Below, piece by piece: positions 44,135 to 54,375 of a DNA stretch of 64,000 bases; the first letter of the stretch is position 1, and each line of letters begins with the position of its first letter. Location of the stretch: contig LGRX02025955.1 in assembly GCA_001247695.2 (NCBI GenBank), forward strand, positions 19,835 to 83,834, written 5' to 3'. Made by a program: the position numbers and the translations under genes. The stretch comes from Cymbomonas tetramitiformis (lineage: Eukaryota; Chlorophyta; Pyramimonadophyceae; Pyramimonadales; Pyramimonadaceae). The notes beneath the pieces are model-generated. The model saw only the letters and a program-made list of their open reading frames with translations, searched no databases and was not told the DNA's origin.

Positions 44135-47100
44135 GGGGGGATATTCATCTTCCGTACAAGTGGCATCCCGTTGTCAAAGTTTTTTATAGCATATGCTGCC
44201 CCACTGCATGCTGTTTTCTTTCCAGCAAAAAGGGAACCATCGCTTGCCATATCATAGTCTTCCATTTGTTTGCTCTTTTCGGCGTTGGAGGTGGATTCTT
44301 CTTCCGAGTCGCTGGGGCAGCTGTATTCACTTTCTTCCTCCGCAGTTTTGTTTTTCATTCTGGCAATAATGGTTTCATACTGTCTGTCTGAGATGTAATC
44401 ATAGTGTGAGTTGATATCACTAACTGTAGCAAGGACAGAAGAGGGCGGGTCCATATGGTCATTATATTCAAAAATAGAACCTGCTGGAATTAGGATGCAA
44501 CCGTCATTGGTGATACTATATTCAAAGTCGTATTGAAGACTGTTGGTACCTTTGATTCTGACAAAGACATTAGGGTTTATGGCATTGTTACTGTATTCTG
44601 TATATTGTATTGACATGGCCTCTAAGTCAATATTGGTAATGTGAATAAGAGAGATGGAATTTCGGTCACCATTCCCTTTCCAATGAAATTCACCCGTGTC
44701 GGGGGGTACTATGTTGTCTCTATATTGTTTTTTGACATATCTAGCCTGTGGGTCCAAATCTACGGGGTTTTGAAGCATTTCCTTTTCGATTTCGGTTAGC
44801 CATCCAGGGGGTCTACTGCCATTCAGCCTGAAAAAACATTTACTTTCTTGCCAGTTTTTTAACATTCCACCGCAAGGAGTTAGAAAGGAACCTGTGTGCT
44901 TGAGGTTGTATTTTTGTATTGCGGAGGTAACATTCCTCGACATGTAGAGTTGTCTGGGAAGGGTGGTGATTAATGTATTTTCACCCGCTTCATTTTCAGG
45001 GTAATTTTTAGAGTCAATAGCGTATCCAAGTTTTGCCATAATGTGACCTGTACGCCTAAACCAGTTAAAACGTTTGTCTTTAGTATGGCTGTAGGTTGCA
45101 TAGTGCGATAAGGGGAAACCCGATATAACATTTTTACCCATTTCGTTGTTCATGTTTTGAATTATTATTTTAAGCCATAGATTGCTATTTCTACGGTATA
45201 GTGAGATGAGGTGGGGATCAGTGATACGGTCCGTGTGGTTGTGTTGCCAATATTCGTGTTCATCCGCAGAACACAGGGTGTTCATAGTTTCGGTGATACA
45301 CGACGCGGTTACAACATCAAAGACACTATCAATACCGTACCCGCCTTGGCAGACTGCTGTCCAGATTATTTGGTGATTGGTGTCAACTGGGCAGCCCAGA
45401 TATTTAATTATAAACGAAGCTATCATTTTGTCTAATTCAATTGCGACATTCTTTGAGGAGTTGGCAATTGCTGAGGTAACTTTAAGGGGGTATGCCATCC
45501 TCGGAACTACAACCGCATTTATAACATATCTTAGCTGGTGTAGAGTCATGTGTTGCAGTTGGATGGATGTGAGAGTAGATTTAAGTCTGTCGATAAGGAT
45601 TTCCGCCTGTTTGTCCCATTCCCCATTTAGTGCAAACCATACTCCGAGATATCTGTTTACCTCTTTGCTGTTGGAGAAATCGAGGAATTCTGGTGACTCA
45701 GGGGGTATCCATTTCGAATCAATGGAAGGACTTGGGTCATTTGTATTGGGCTCCAGGTGACCCCCTGAGATGAGTAAATCATCGGACGGGTCATATCGCG
45801 TTACTGTTTTGCCCTGAGGTTTAATGCGCTTTCTGTAAGAGTATTTGGATTTCTTAACATTGATGGGAATACCAATGAAGCTCATAAATTCATTAACTAC
45901 ACCTAGCATGTCTTGAACTTCGTCTTTAGTTTTCCCCACGAGAATGATGTCATCACAAAAGAACCGTGCGAAGATATTTAAAGTGGTGTCCTTTTCTAAT
46001 AGGTTTTGGGAGGGAGGAATAACATTATTTCCTGGTTTGTCTGGTCTATGGCGTTCCGAGTTCAGTTCATATCCATATGTGGATCCTGTCGGGTTTACAC
46101 CGTTTGCTCTTTTTGCTAACCAAATTGCCAGAATGTCCATAATGGCTACAAACCTAAGTGGGCTCAAAACTTCTCCCTGAGGGACTCCACATTCTAGGGA
46201 CCATTCATCCGTGAGGCCTTCTTCAGTGAGTACCATTCTAGAAGCATCATTGGTAATGTCTGAGATGATGTTGATTATTTGTGATGGGAGTCCCAGCTTT
46301 CTCAGCGCTAAATTGCTCATCCAGAATTCAGCTCTGTCAAATGCTTGTTTGAGGTCCAGGTAAACTACGTGAAGGTCTTTGTCGTATCTATTGGCATCCG
46401 AAATTACTTCATTCAGAATTTGAAGTGAGTCATCTATGTTTTTATTCGGAAGAAACGCATCTTGAATGGGAAAGAGAATGGGGTGAGTGTTAAGAATTGT
46501 TTTGAGACGGTTAGCAATTATTGTGTTAAATAGTTTAAGACCCGTTTCCAACATTGTGAGGGGTCTAGAGTTATCTATTGTACATGGTGCAGAGGGATTT
46601 TTAGGGATTGGAAGGATGACTCCAGATTTTGCACTCTTTGGAAATTTCCCAGTTATAAGGATGTGGTTAAAAAGTGAGACAGTAACCTCTTGAAAATTTT
46701 CTGGGCCCTTGATCCACTGCGAGTATCTCATTCCTGAGGGTCCTGGTGCTGTGGAGATACCACAGTCCGAGTATGCTTGTTGGAGTTCTTTGTGCGTGAT
46801 TTCTGTCAGTAGTCTAGCAGCGGCCGTATCGGGGATTTTGGGGCTGTCCTTTAGAATGTCAGTGAGCCACTGTGGGAGTTCATCTGGCTCATTCGGGTTA
46901 GTAGAAAATAGTTTTTTATTTTTGTATTCATCTAGTGTTGTGTTTAGTCTTTCTGTCTTTGTCTCGGGTATCTTTCCATCACTACCTGGGGTAGCGGCTG
47001 CACCTTTTTCAGTAGGTTTCATCTTTCCCATGACTGTGTCTAGAAACCTCGAAAGGTTAGTTGAGAAAAGATGCTGCAGGGCTTCCTTTTCTCGGAGATT

Positions 47101-50100
47101 GCGTCGTTCAATGTCGGTGTCTCTGCTTTTCTGAAAAGCATTTCTGATTATTACATAATTTTCATGCAAACGTGATCCCCATGTGGCTGCCGTTTCATTG
47201 TGTTTGGGTTTGAGCGAGGCAAAAGGTAGCGTGCGGGCAGCCTTTTTGGCTTGCTTAGGAATGTTGCTTGCATGAGTTCTCGTGTCCAAATATTTGATGA
47301 TGCGGCGTACGGTGTTTAGCCATTTGTATATGTAGTTAGATACTGCTGATGGTTTTTCAGACCTCCCAGCTATGTTCAGATTCTTGGTGCCAAAGGCGTC
47401 ACTTGCCGCCTGATGTGCCAATTTGTGCAGGGTATCCCATGTCGCGTCAGGGTGCATTTCCTTGAGGCCAGTGCCGCCGTTTCTAGTTGCTTCCGATCCA
47501 TTTTCCATTTCGAGTGTGTTATGTAGTCTTTCAGTGTAAGACACCCAGCCTGTAGCGTATTGGAATAAATGGGCGGTGCAATCTATTTTTTCCGAATGCA
47601 TCTCAGATCCGTACAGGTTCCAGAATTTAGCAGGCATATGGGGTTGTAGGAGAATATTCCAGCTGGTCATGTGCTCATCTGTGTTGGATTTCGTGATTTT
47701 CTTAACTTCCAGTGAGCTGAATGACAGGTGTCGTTTGAGATAGGCATTAACATCTTTCTTATTTAAAAGGTGAGGCGAACCTATATGCCAGATGTTATCT
47801 TTGTCGTTATGGCCTAAGTTGAGACCACCTTCCGGCATCCCCTTTCCTCTAGAGAGTAGGTGAGCTGCATGCCATGGGCTATTAAGGTGAATCCACCATT
47901 CCTTGGGTTTGTTGTGCCATTTTAGACATTGTTCTATATTGTCTGCCTCTTTATTTTTAGCTATGAGCTTACTCACTGTAATGGGGCTGCCGTCGATATT
48001 ATCCCGTTTAAGATCAAGATCAGTGGTGTCACCCTTAATGGTGCTGATAGCGGTTCTAGCTTTGTTTTTATTGATGCACGCGTGCACAAGTTCGTTTGTG
48101 CTGTATCCGTTTGCTTCGAGAAGTCCTACAATATCTTTCCTGTTTATTTTCCTTTTTGTACCCTTATTTTTGTTTGTCATTCTAATTGGGTACCCTGGGT
48201 ACTCATCATGTGTGGTTTCCTTGGCACCATTAAATCTAGGTGTTGGCAAAGTTGTATCGGTGGAAATCTGCGATTTGGTGTCGATGTTAGGGAGCTTAAA
48301 TTCAGCCCATACTATCCCGTGGTCGGAGATGATATAAGGGTTTTCCTCCGTCCATCCTGTTTTAACGGTCATTTCTGCCATAGCTGTGTTGGCCATGATA
48401 TGGGTGAGTTTTGCTTTTGAGTTTTTGGATATGACATGTGTGAAAATTTCCGTGTTTGGATTTCGGTCCATTATCAGTTCATTGAGTGAGCATCTGTCAT
48501 TGTTGAAATAGGTTAAAAGATGCTTATTCTTTTCGACATGTTCTTGATACGACATGTAATTTCCACCTGACACCCGCTGATTTGGGGTAATGGTGCAGTT
48601 TTTGTCACCTATCTCTACGTAGGCCTTTTTTGGATTATTCCCTGCCCTACCTGCCCAGTCAGTAAGTGTGTCATATAATTCCACTTGTTCCTCTACTAGT
48701 GTAGCATCATTCATATAACCGCTGGCTATGTAGAGCTCAAAACCATTATTTCCTGAAAATTTGGTCATTACTGCTCTCTTTGCATCTCCATCGATTGTGG
48801 TGACCGAGGTGGATAGTGGCAAACTCTTCGGATTCCATAGGATCATGGAACCAATGGAAGCTCTCTCATTTACATGAGACGTGCGAAATTGGATTCCTTT
48901 TTGTGTCATTAGGGTTTTGATTAATGCAAGGTTTTCAGTATTTACCTTGGTTTCTGATATACATATTATATCAGCCCGTCCGTCGATTAAAAGATTGCAG
49001 ATTGTTTCTAACTTGATTAAACTGTCTTTATCTTCTTTGTGGTGTCGGAGGCCTCTCATATTCATACCCATTATAATCAAATTGTTAGAGTGTTGTGCTA
49101 GTTGTAGTTTAGTGAGTCGGTCTATTTCTTCTGACTGTCTCATGGCGTTTTTGTGTTTTGCTTTTTGTAGTATGCATCTGCCATCTGCGTCATAAATGTT
49201 CTCTATATCAAAGATTTTGTTTGTGCATTTGGTTTTACGGATTATTCTCTTTTGTTTATGAGAGTGTTTCCTGCGGTATCCATATGTGCGGGGTTCACAG
49301 AAAGGCCTTCCTTTGCCTGAGGTGAGGTGATTATAAGCAGTGTGAATGGATTTACAGTCTTTGTGCTCAGAATTTGGCTTTGTTGGATGTGCATCAATTT
49401 TCGGAAGGTGAGTTCTCAGTGATTGTCGTATGGTCGAAATGGCTTTGTTATTTTCGTGTTTGATTATCCTGGCTTCTCTGCCCGTTTGTGGTAGAATTCT
49501 AATGTTTAGGTTTTCAAGTTCGTATAGTAGGTCTCTGTTCAATTGTGCTGCTGAGAAGAATTTAGTGTTGTGCAGGATGTGACAGACTTTGTGGGCTAGT
49601 GTAAAATTGAAAACCCCCATGTTATTCGGGTGTACTCCCAGTTTCAAGGTTATGCGGTGCACCCTCAGGTCTTGAGGAAAAAGTGTGGAAATGTCTTTCT
49701 GGTGTTTGTTGTCAGGGATATCAAACTCACAGTGAATAATTTGTCTTTCTGGAATGATGTGGACTGCAGTTGACCATATGTCCTTAGCCACAAGAAGATG
49801 AATTTGAATGTTGGTGTTATCCGTGTTCGAGGTGTGATGATATTTCCTATGCGATTCGATGGCTTCTGAAACTATTGTTTCATTAGTGGTGTGTGTCTTC
49901 CATTTCAGTCTGAAAGTTTCTATCAGAGTTTCTATCTGCTTTTTAGTTGTGGCACCTCTGCGTGTGAGGATGTGGTGGGGAGGTAAGGTCATATTAGGGC
50001 CGCTGATTGCGGCGTCATTTCCAGCGTGCTCCAAGTGTTTGAGCTCCGATGTGTTGCGGGTATTCTTTACCTGCAGCCCTATTTCTTCCCTCATTTCTAA

Positions 50101-51162
50101 TCGGTATTTATGTATTTCCTTTTGCATCGTTTTGTTGCCATACTCCCCAATATATAAATCAAATTTTAGGTACTCGAAAAATGAGGTCTGGTGCAAGCCT
50201 CTGTTCCATTGTGCCCATCTGAAGGCGGTTTTTGCTACCCATGTGCCACAGTTGTATGTATCTGTTTGAAATGTTTCCTTGCTAGTGGCGGTTGTGAATT
50301 CATTATATTCTGTAATGGTTATGAAATTTTTTAACCAGGTTTTGAGTGCTGCCTCAATCATATTAATGGTTTCTCTTTCAGCTTTATCTCCAAAGGGATC
50401 ATATATGTAAGCTTCTATTTTCCCAGGTGATGATGAGCGAATCATTATGAGACGCCAATGTATGTTGTCACACACGCCTATTTGTGTGTGGCCATATTTC
50501 TTGAGTCTGCTATTAATGAGTTGTGTGAGTTTTTGGTCCTCCCCTGTCATCTTGAGCATCATGTCTGTAAGGTCCATAGGGGCTATGGTACTCGGGTCCC
50601 GTATTTTCATTGCATCACCAACATGAGTTGCATTTAACCACCCCTTTTCTGAAAGGAGTGATTCCGTGGCCATTGTGGTTTCAACTACTGCGTTATCTTC
50701 GGTGCTTGCTCCACCGCTTAACAGCTGCTCGGGTTCCGAAATATTATATTGTTTAGTATCGTTATCCTTCTTGTGGTGGGTTTTATATTTCATTATTCTT
50801 GAAGGTAAATTCATTTTGGGTTTCTTTGCAGTTTGAGTCCATGTTCTCTCCCAAAGCCATGCCGTTTTGGGGTTTCGAATCATGTATTTCAAGGCGCTCT
50901 TACTTATCCCTTTGCAAGCCTTAGGTCTCTTGTGGGCTAGGTGTATTATGACTCTGGGTCCCGGGAAATATTTTTTAGGGTTCAACTTCATTCTGCTGAG
51001 TTCCGCCATTATATGAAGAAGCATGATAGTGGGCCCGTAAGTGGTTGTTTGCATTTCCGCTCGTGTTTTAATAATATTTTCCTCACATCTCAAGAGGTGT
51101 CTCATTATGTAATATGTCATAATTATGCTGCCGCTTATGTCTTTATCTATTTTTATTTCCAT
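43957..51162 (-). CDS. LINE ORF2, part 1: ULP1-type protease, APE endonuclease, reverse transcriptase, RNase H start
   Basis: The frame starts at ATG 51162 and runs 2,401 codons; its last ~60 are out of frame because of the shift at 44135-44140. Around residues 225-310 a ULP1/C48 cysteine protease pattern appears: NIHWRL (His), DPFG (Asp), then QTDTYNCGTWV (Gln and catalytic Cys). Around 700-955 is an APE-type endonuclease (MGMNMRGL, ICISETKV, ISDHGIVWAEF). Around 1450-1760 is the reverse transcriptase: YLDLKQAFDRAE, CGVPQGEVLSPL and FFCDDI (cysteine in place of alanine in the usual YADD). ASDGSLFAG near 2305 opens RNase H. The start overlaps the stop of the preceding ORF in ATGGAAATAA. Confidence 0.88.
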   Translation of the reverse strand: MEIKIDKDISGSIIMTYYIMRHLLRCEENIIKTRAEMQTTTYGPTIMLLHIMAELSRMKLNPKKYFPGPRVIIHLAHKRPKACKGISKSALKYMIRNPKTAWLWERTWTQTAKKPKMNLPSRIMKYKTHHKKDNDTKQYNISEPEQLLSGGASTEDNAVVETTMATESLLSEKGWLNATHVGDAMKIRDPSTIAPMDLTDMMLKMTGEDQKLTQLINSRLKKYGHTQIGVCDNIHWRLIMIRSSSPGKIEAYIYDPFGDKAERETINMIEAALKTWLKNFITITEYNEFTTATSKETFQTDTYNCGTWVAKTAFRWAQWNRGLHQTSFFEYLKFDLYIGEYGNKTMQKEIHKYRLEMREEIGLQVKNTRNTSELKHLEHAGNDAAISGPNMTLPPHHILTRRGATTKKQIETLIETFRLKWKTHTTNETIVSEAIESHRKYHHTSNTDNTNIQIHLLVAKDIWSTAVHIIPERQIIHCEFDIPDNKHQKDISTLFPQDLRVHRITLKLGVHPNNMGVFNFTLAHKVCHILHNTKFFSAAQLNRDLLYELENLNIRILPQTGREARIIKHENNKAISTIRQSLRTHLPKIDAHPTKPNSEHKDCKSIHTAYNHLTSGKGRPFCEPRTYGYRRKHSHKQKRIIRKTKCTNKIFDIENIYDADGRCILQKAKHKNAMRQSEEIDRLTKLQLAQHSNNLIIMGMNMRGLRHHKEDKDSLIKLETICNLLIDGRADIICISETKVNTENLALIKTLMTQKGIQFRTSHVNERASIGSMILWNPKSLPLSTSVTTIDGDAKRAVMTKFSGNNGFELYIASGYMNDATLVEEQVELYDTLTDWAGRAGNNPKKAYVEIGDKNCTITPNQRVSGGNYMSYQEHVEKNKHLLTYFNNDRCSLNELIMDRNPNTEIFTHVISKNSKAKLTHIMANTAMAEMTVKTGWTEENPYIISDHGIVWAEFKLPNIDTKSQISTDTTLPTPRFNGAKETTHDEYPGYPIRMTNKNKGTKRKINRKDIVGLLEANGYSTNELVHACINKNKARTAISTIKGDTTDLDLKRDNIDGSPITVSKLIAKNKEADNIEQCLKWHNKPKEWWIHLNSPWHAAHLLSRGKGMPEGGLNLGHNDKDNIWHIGSPHLLNKKDVNAYLKRHLSFSSLEVKKITKSNTDEHMTSWNILLQPHMPAKFWNLYGSEMHSEKIDCTAHLFQYATGWVSYTERLHNTLEMENGSEATRNGGTGLKEMHPDATWDTLHKLAHQAASDAFGTKNLNIAGRSEKPSAVSNYIYKWLNTVRRIIKYLDTRTHASNIPKQAKKAARTLPFASLKPKHNETAATWGSRLHENYVIIRNAFQKSRDTDIERRNLREKEALQHLFSTNLSRFLDTVMGKMKPTEKGAAATPGSDGKIPETKTERLNTTLDEYKNKKLFSTNPNEPDELPQWLTDILKDSPKIPDTAAARLLTEITHKELQQAYSDCGISTAPGPSGMRYSQWIKGPENFQEVTVSLFNHILITGKFPKSAKSGVILPIPKNPSAPCTIDNSRPLTMLETGLKLFNTIIANRLKTILNTHPILFPIQDAFLPNKNIDDSLQILNEVISDANRYDKDLHVVYLDLKQAFDRAEFWMSNLALRKLGLPSQIINIISDITNDASRMVLTEEGLTDEWSLECGVPQGEVLSPLRFVAIMDILAIWLAKRANGVNPTGSTYGYELNSERHRPDKPGNNVIPPSQNLLEKDTTLNIFARFFCDDIILVGKTKDEVQDMLGVVNEFMSFIGIPINVKKSKYSYRKRIKPQGKTVTRYDPSDDLLISGGHLEPNTNDPSPSIDSKWIPPESPEFLDFSNSKEVNRYLGVWFALNGEWDKQAEILIDRLKSTLTSIQLQHMTLHQLRYVINAVVVPRMAYPLKVTSAIANSSKNVAIELDKMIASFIIKYLGCPVDTNHQIIWTAVCQGGYGIDSVFDVVTASCITETMNTLCSADEHEYWQHNHTDRITDPHLISLYRRNSNLWLKIIIQNMNNEMGKNVISGFPLSHYATYSHTKDKRFNWFRRTGHIMAKLGYAIDSKNYPENEAGENTLITTLPRQLYMSRNVTSAIQKYNLKHTGSFLTPCGGMLKNWQESKCFFRLNGSRPPGWLTEIEKEMLQNPVDLDPQARYVKKQYRDNIVPPDTGEFHWKGNGDRNSISLIHITNIDLEAMSIQYTEYSNNAINPNVFVRIKGTNSLQYDFEYSITNDGCILIPAGSIFEYNDHMDPPSSVLATVSDINSHYDYISDRQYETIIARMKNKTAEEESEYSCPSDSEEESTSNAEKSKQMEDYDMASDGSLFAGKKTACSGAAYAIKNFDNGMPLVRKMNIPPQELSPHRGSLSRRISKTRVAHLLKLRDCDFYSQNKKRNSSNLLLQWYMPLTLWQQYLR

Positions 51163-52049
51163 TTAAAATATATTTCGGCCTGTGCTGGGCTTACTATAAG
51201 ATACATATCTTGTGTTAAGTTAGCAGCCCGTATTTTGAGGTAAAATGCATTCCATTTCAAGTTATTTGGAAGCCGCGATAAGTTTACCATAGACCGCTTA
51301 ATGTTAGTAGCAGGCCTCATCGGGTCGTCTATGAGTTTGTTTAAGTTTTCTTCAGGCCATATCAGTTTAACTATGAGCCGTATTAATTTACCTGCAAACT
51401 GTATTAAGTTATCTATATGCGGTTTGAAGGTTGCAGTAAGCTGTATAGAGTTATTTGCAAGCCGTATTGTCACACTAACGAACCAGCATTTATTGTTGTC
51501 AAAGAAACTAGTTAAGTTAGCAACTTGTTTAGTGACTTCTGTGTATATATTTGAGTCGCTGACAAAATATATATATTGTGTTAAGTTAACAAACAGCAAC
51601 GGGTAAGTTATGCGGACTTTATGGTAACGGTTTCCAGTGCTTGCATTGCCGTATCGGTTCAGGCAAAAAATGAGTTTAGCTATATTGTGTGTTGCTTTAT
51701 CTAACTGTTTTCTGAAGTTATCATAAGTGTAGTTAATGTTAACGGTATGTTTTGGCAGACTATCAAACTGAAAAATATGGTTTCCATGAAAGCAGTTTAA
51801 GTTAACATACAGTTCCGTGTGGTGCACAGCTATGTGTGTATAGTTGACAGGCTGCTGTGTGAGGTTTTCTAGCTGCCCACTACTGCTGACATAAATTACC
51901 ACACAGTAATCAGGTTCAGGGAAGCAAACAGGGCTGAGCGGTTTCTTGGAATTAGCACAGTGAACAGCAAACAGGCACGTAAGAGAGAACATGAGAAGGA
52001 ATTTGAGGCTTGAGACAACTCTAATGGGATGTGTAAACAACTTTACCAT
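51153..52049 (-). CDS. LINE accessory ORF: secreted or membrane-like protein rich in N-glycosylation sequons
   Basis: A 298-codon frame lies between ORF1 and ORF2. The N-terminus has a hydrophobic core (LKFLLMFSLTCLFAVHC) like a signal peptide. Nine N-x-S/T sequons are spread along it. The C-terminal half is a degenerate repeat of short blocks such as NLSRL, NLIQF and NLTQD, visible at DNA level as recurring AAGTTA and CCGTATT. It resembles no family I know. The overlap with ORF2 suggests reinitiation. It could be a glycoprotein, or an artefact of repeat sequence that happens to stay open; I favour a real frame because ~900 nt lack stops in AT-rich DNA. Confidence 0.5.
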   Translation of the reverse strand: MVKLFTHPIRVVSSLKFLLMFSLTCLFAVHCANSKKPLSPVCFPEPDYCVVIYVSSSGQLENLTQQPVNYTHIAVHHTELYVNLNCFHGNHIFQFDSLPKHTVNINYTYDNFRKQLDKATHNIAKLIFCLNRYGNASTGNRYHKVRITYPLLFVNLTQYIYFVSDSNIYTEVTKQVANLTSFFDNNKCWFVSVTIRLANNSIQLTATFKPHIDNLIQFAGKLIRLIVKLIWPEENLNKLIDDPMRPATNIKRSMVNLSRLPNNLKWNAFYLKIRAANLTQDMYLIVSPAQAEIYFKWK

Positions 52050-52190
52050 ATCAAGCTGTGTCAGGATCTATCACCTGTAAAAAGGATGGAGCTAAAAAAA
52101 CCAGGATCAAGACCGATTGAGAGAGTGTTGCAGCTGTAACAAAGAAGATTGGCACCTGAGTTTCTGCAGTTCTTTGACAGGAAGGAATGT

Positions 52191-53296
52191 TTAGAACCTA
52201 TCTGAGATGTCAGCACCCCCACGCCTGGCAGCAGTGGCAATCTCTTCCCTTCTCTCAGTGCCTGAGGCGTGTTTGTAGGCGGGGCTCTGTGATGTAGGCT
52301 CAGACTTTCTTTTCGCAGCTCTTGCTCGATTCTGTTCCCACCGAGCGGATGCCGCACCACGTGATCCTGTGCCCGAGATGCCTGCCGAGGAATCAAGACC
52401 CTCGCCTCTGCCTCTGCCTTTTCCTTTGCCCTTACCTTTTGTCTGGGAGTCACAGATGCTAGACTGGTGGCCATATCTTTGGTTCAATGGAAAGCACTTT
52501 CGGCACTCCCACGCACTGCACTGTTTAATGTAAACTATCCCCATAGGATCGAACACGTATTGAGTGGGAATGAAGTAAGCTGAGTGCTCGGGGTTTTTAG
52601 GATCGAGAACCGCTGGCTCAAATGAGGGACCTAGTGGAGGTCTCAGGATTGCATAGAATCTGCGGACGAAGCGGGTGCCACCTCTGATGTCCTCATTGAA
52701 AGATTGCACGTACACAATTCTGCTGACAAATTCTGAGAGGACTGTGCCGTTGAGAAATCGTACAATTCTGTCCGTGGAAACCTGCAAGTTAGCCGCTGCT
52801 GCAACAAAGCTGACGTTGAATCTCACGAGCCTGTTGGATTTCGGTGAAGCGACGTAGCGGTGATCGTCAATGACAAAAACTGCCTTCTCAAGGATTGCTC
52901 TGGCCTCACTTTCCGATTTAACACGTACTAGAATGAAGGGGTCTTTGTTATCTACGGTCTCTTTCTCGGGCCTATCTAGTCCTTTGACAGAGAGGTGAGA
53001 AGTGTCAAGGCAGAGGCGCTCCAGCAGCTGAGTAATTTGACGCGTGGCTTCCCGGATCTCTCTGTCAGAGAATTTACTGCGGTCACCTTTGTTCATACGG
53101 TTAATTTTGACAGTTTGTATGAAGTCCTCGTTTGAGAGATCGCCCTCGCGCCCTGCGACCTCTTCAGTTCTGTTTCCGATCTCAGCAACATAATTCTGTG
53201 CGCGAAGGATGGCCGTTGGGTCGAAATCCCCAGATTCCTCGTGCTCAACGAGTGTGCTCTGGTAAATGCCTGTGAGGTTGGCACTGCCATACCCGC
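52191..53296 (-). CDS. LINE ORF1, C-terminal part: nucleic-acid-binding protein with zinc knuckle
   Basis: The open frame extends up to 53492, but the supported part begins at the splice acceptor candidate at 53296 (an alternative is 53269). It encodes a charged protein with a possible RNA-binding fold at mid-length (DPFILVRVKSESEARAILEK), a Cys/His cluster (WECRKCFPLNQRYGHQSSIC) and a lysine/glycine/arginine-rich tail. This is typical of an ORF1 chaperone. Joining to the N-terminal part through a GT-AG intron keeps the frame. Confidence 0.65.
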
Positions 53297-53454
53297 CTGT
53301 ACCGCAGACAGAGATCTCGTGCCAATGCCGCGCGTTAGTAACTATAAGAGTCACAATTAAACAAAGAAATCGCGCTGTGTAGTTGGCAATGTGAGAAATG
53401 TTATACGACATAATGCTCACTGAGGGTGTGCGTCCTGTGAGACGTAATGACTCT

Positions 53455-54375
53455 CTATAATGACAGGTAGGGCTCGCGAGTAATGGCGACACTCAAGCGG
53501 TTAATTTCTCCAGGACAGTAGCCAAAAAATAATGGAGGAAGACCTCTCGATCCTTCTAATGTTTTTGCTTTGTTTGTTTCTACGCTCAGATTCTCAAGCT
53601 TCGATGTTCGCCCTTTAGGGCGAAGGCTAGCCTCTAAAGTATACAAAAAATAGCGCTCAAGTGAGATGCGTGAAAGGCAAGGCGTGGAATGAAGGAATGC
53701 CAAGGGACTATCTATTTTTTCGTACATACCTCTATCTTCAGTGTCTTCCCACTCTTCTTCCTCGTTTTGATCTTCTTCTCCCAACTCCAAGTCCGCAAGT
53801 GAGGGTGAGGCAGGAACGAAACCAGGGGGTGCTGACTGCGCTGTTCTTTGTTCTGCGTTCTTATGCAATGCTTCCAGTTCCGCTACTTCCGATGCTGTAG
53901 CCTCCAGGACCGGTATAAACAGGTCATATTGAAGGAGACAGGAAATTGTGTTTGAGATGTGTCCTACTTGAATTGAATCCTTGGTGAACGCAACTATTTT
54001 CTCGACTCTAGCTTTAACTGAAGGCTCGCTGATTGAAACGTCCTCACTGGCTCCCTCTCCTGTGATTGTGCACAGCCTTGGAAGGTACTTGACAATGTGC
54101 GCGATGTAAGAGGTCGCGCGGCTGTTTGTGTTGATGTTACCAAAGAAATGCTGTAGATTGAATTCCTGTCCGTGTGTCTCGAGAACTTTGGCTTTGAAAT
54201 GTTTGAAGATGAGACTGGTTACAATTTCTTTGCCTAAGGCGTTCACCCAGTCCTGAATCCTTCTTTGAACTTCGCCCTCTAACTGTTTCGCGTGCTCAAA
54301 TTTCTGTGAGAGAGTTTTGATGTTCGCTGGCGCTGACTGTGGGGGAGCAGTAACAACTGATTCTGTGCCACTCAT
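53455..54375 (-). CDS. LINE ORF1, N-terminal part
   Basis: I chose the ATG at 54375 (MSGTESVVTAPPQS) because AATTTCAG directly before it looks like a splice acceptor; the frame itself is open to 54432. The protein is helical with an acidic segment (EEDQNEEEEWEDTED). The donor-like GTATGT at 53729 follows that segment; spliced, the frame would pass into the 52191-53296 part. Unspliced, it continues to a stop at 53455, overlapping the other frame by 38 nt. It resembles no family I know. Confidence 0.55.
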   Translation of the reverse strand: MSGTESVVTAPPQSAPANIKTLSQKFEHAKQLEGEVQRRIQDWVNALGKEIVTSLIFKHFKAKVLETHGQEFNLQHFFGNINTNSRATSYIAHIVKYLPRLCTITGEGASEDVSISEPSVKARVEKIVAFTKDSIQVGHISNTISCLLQYDLFIPVLEATASEVAELEALHKNAEQRTAQSAPPGFVPASPSLADLELGEEDQNEEEEWEDTEDRGMYEKIDSPLAFLHSTPCLSRISLERYFLYTLEASLRPKGRTSKLENLSVETNKAKTLEGSRGLPPLFFGYCPGEINRLSVAITREPYLSL

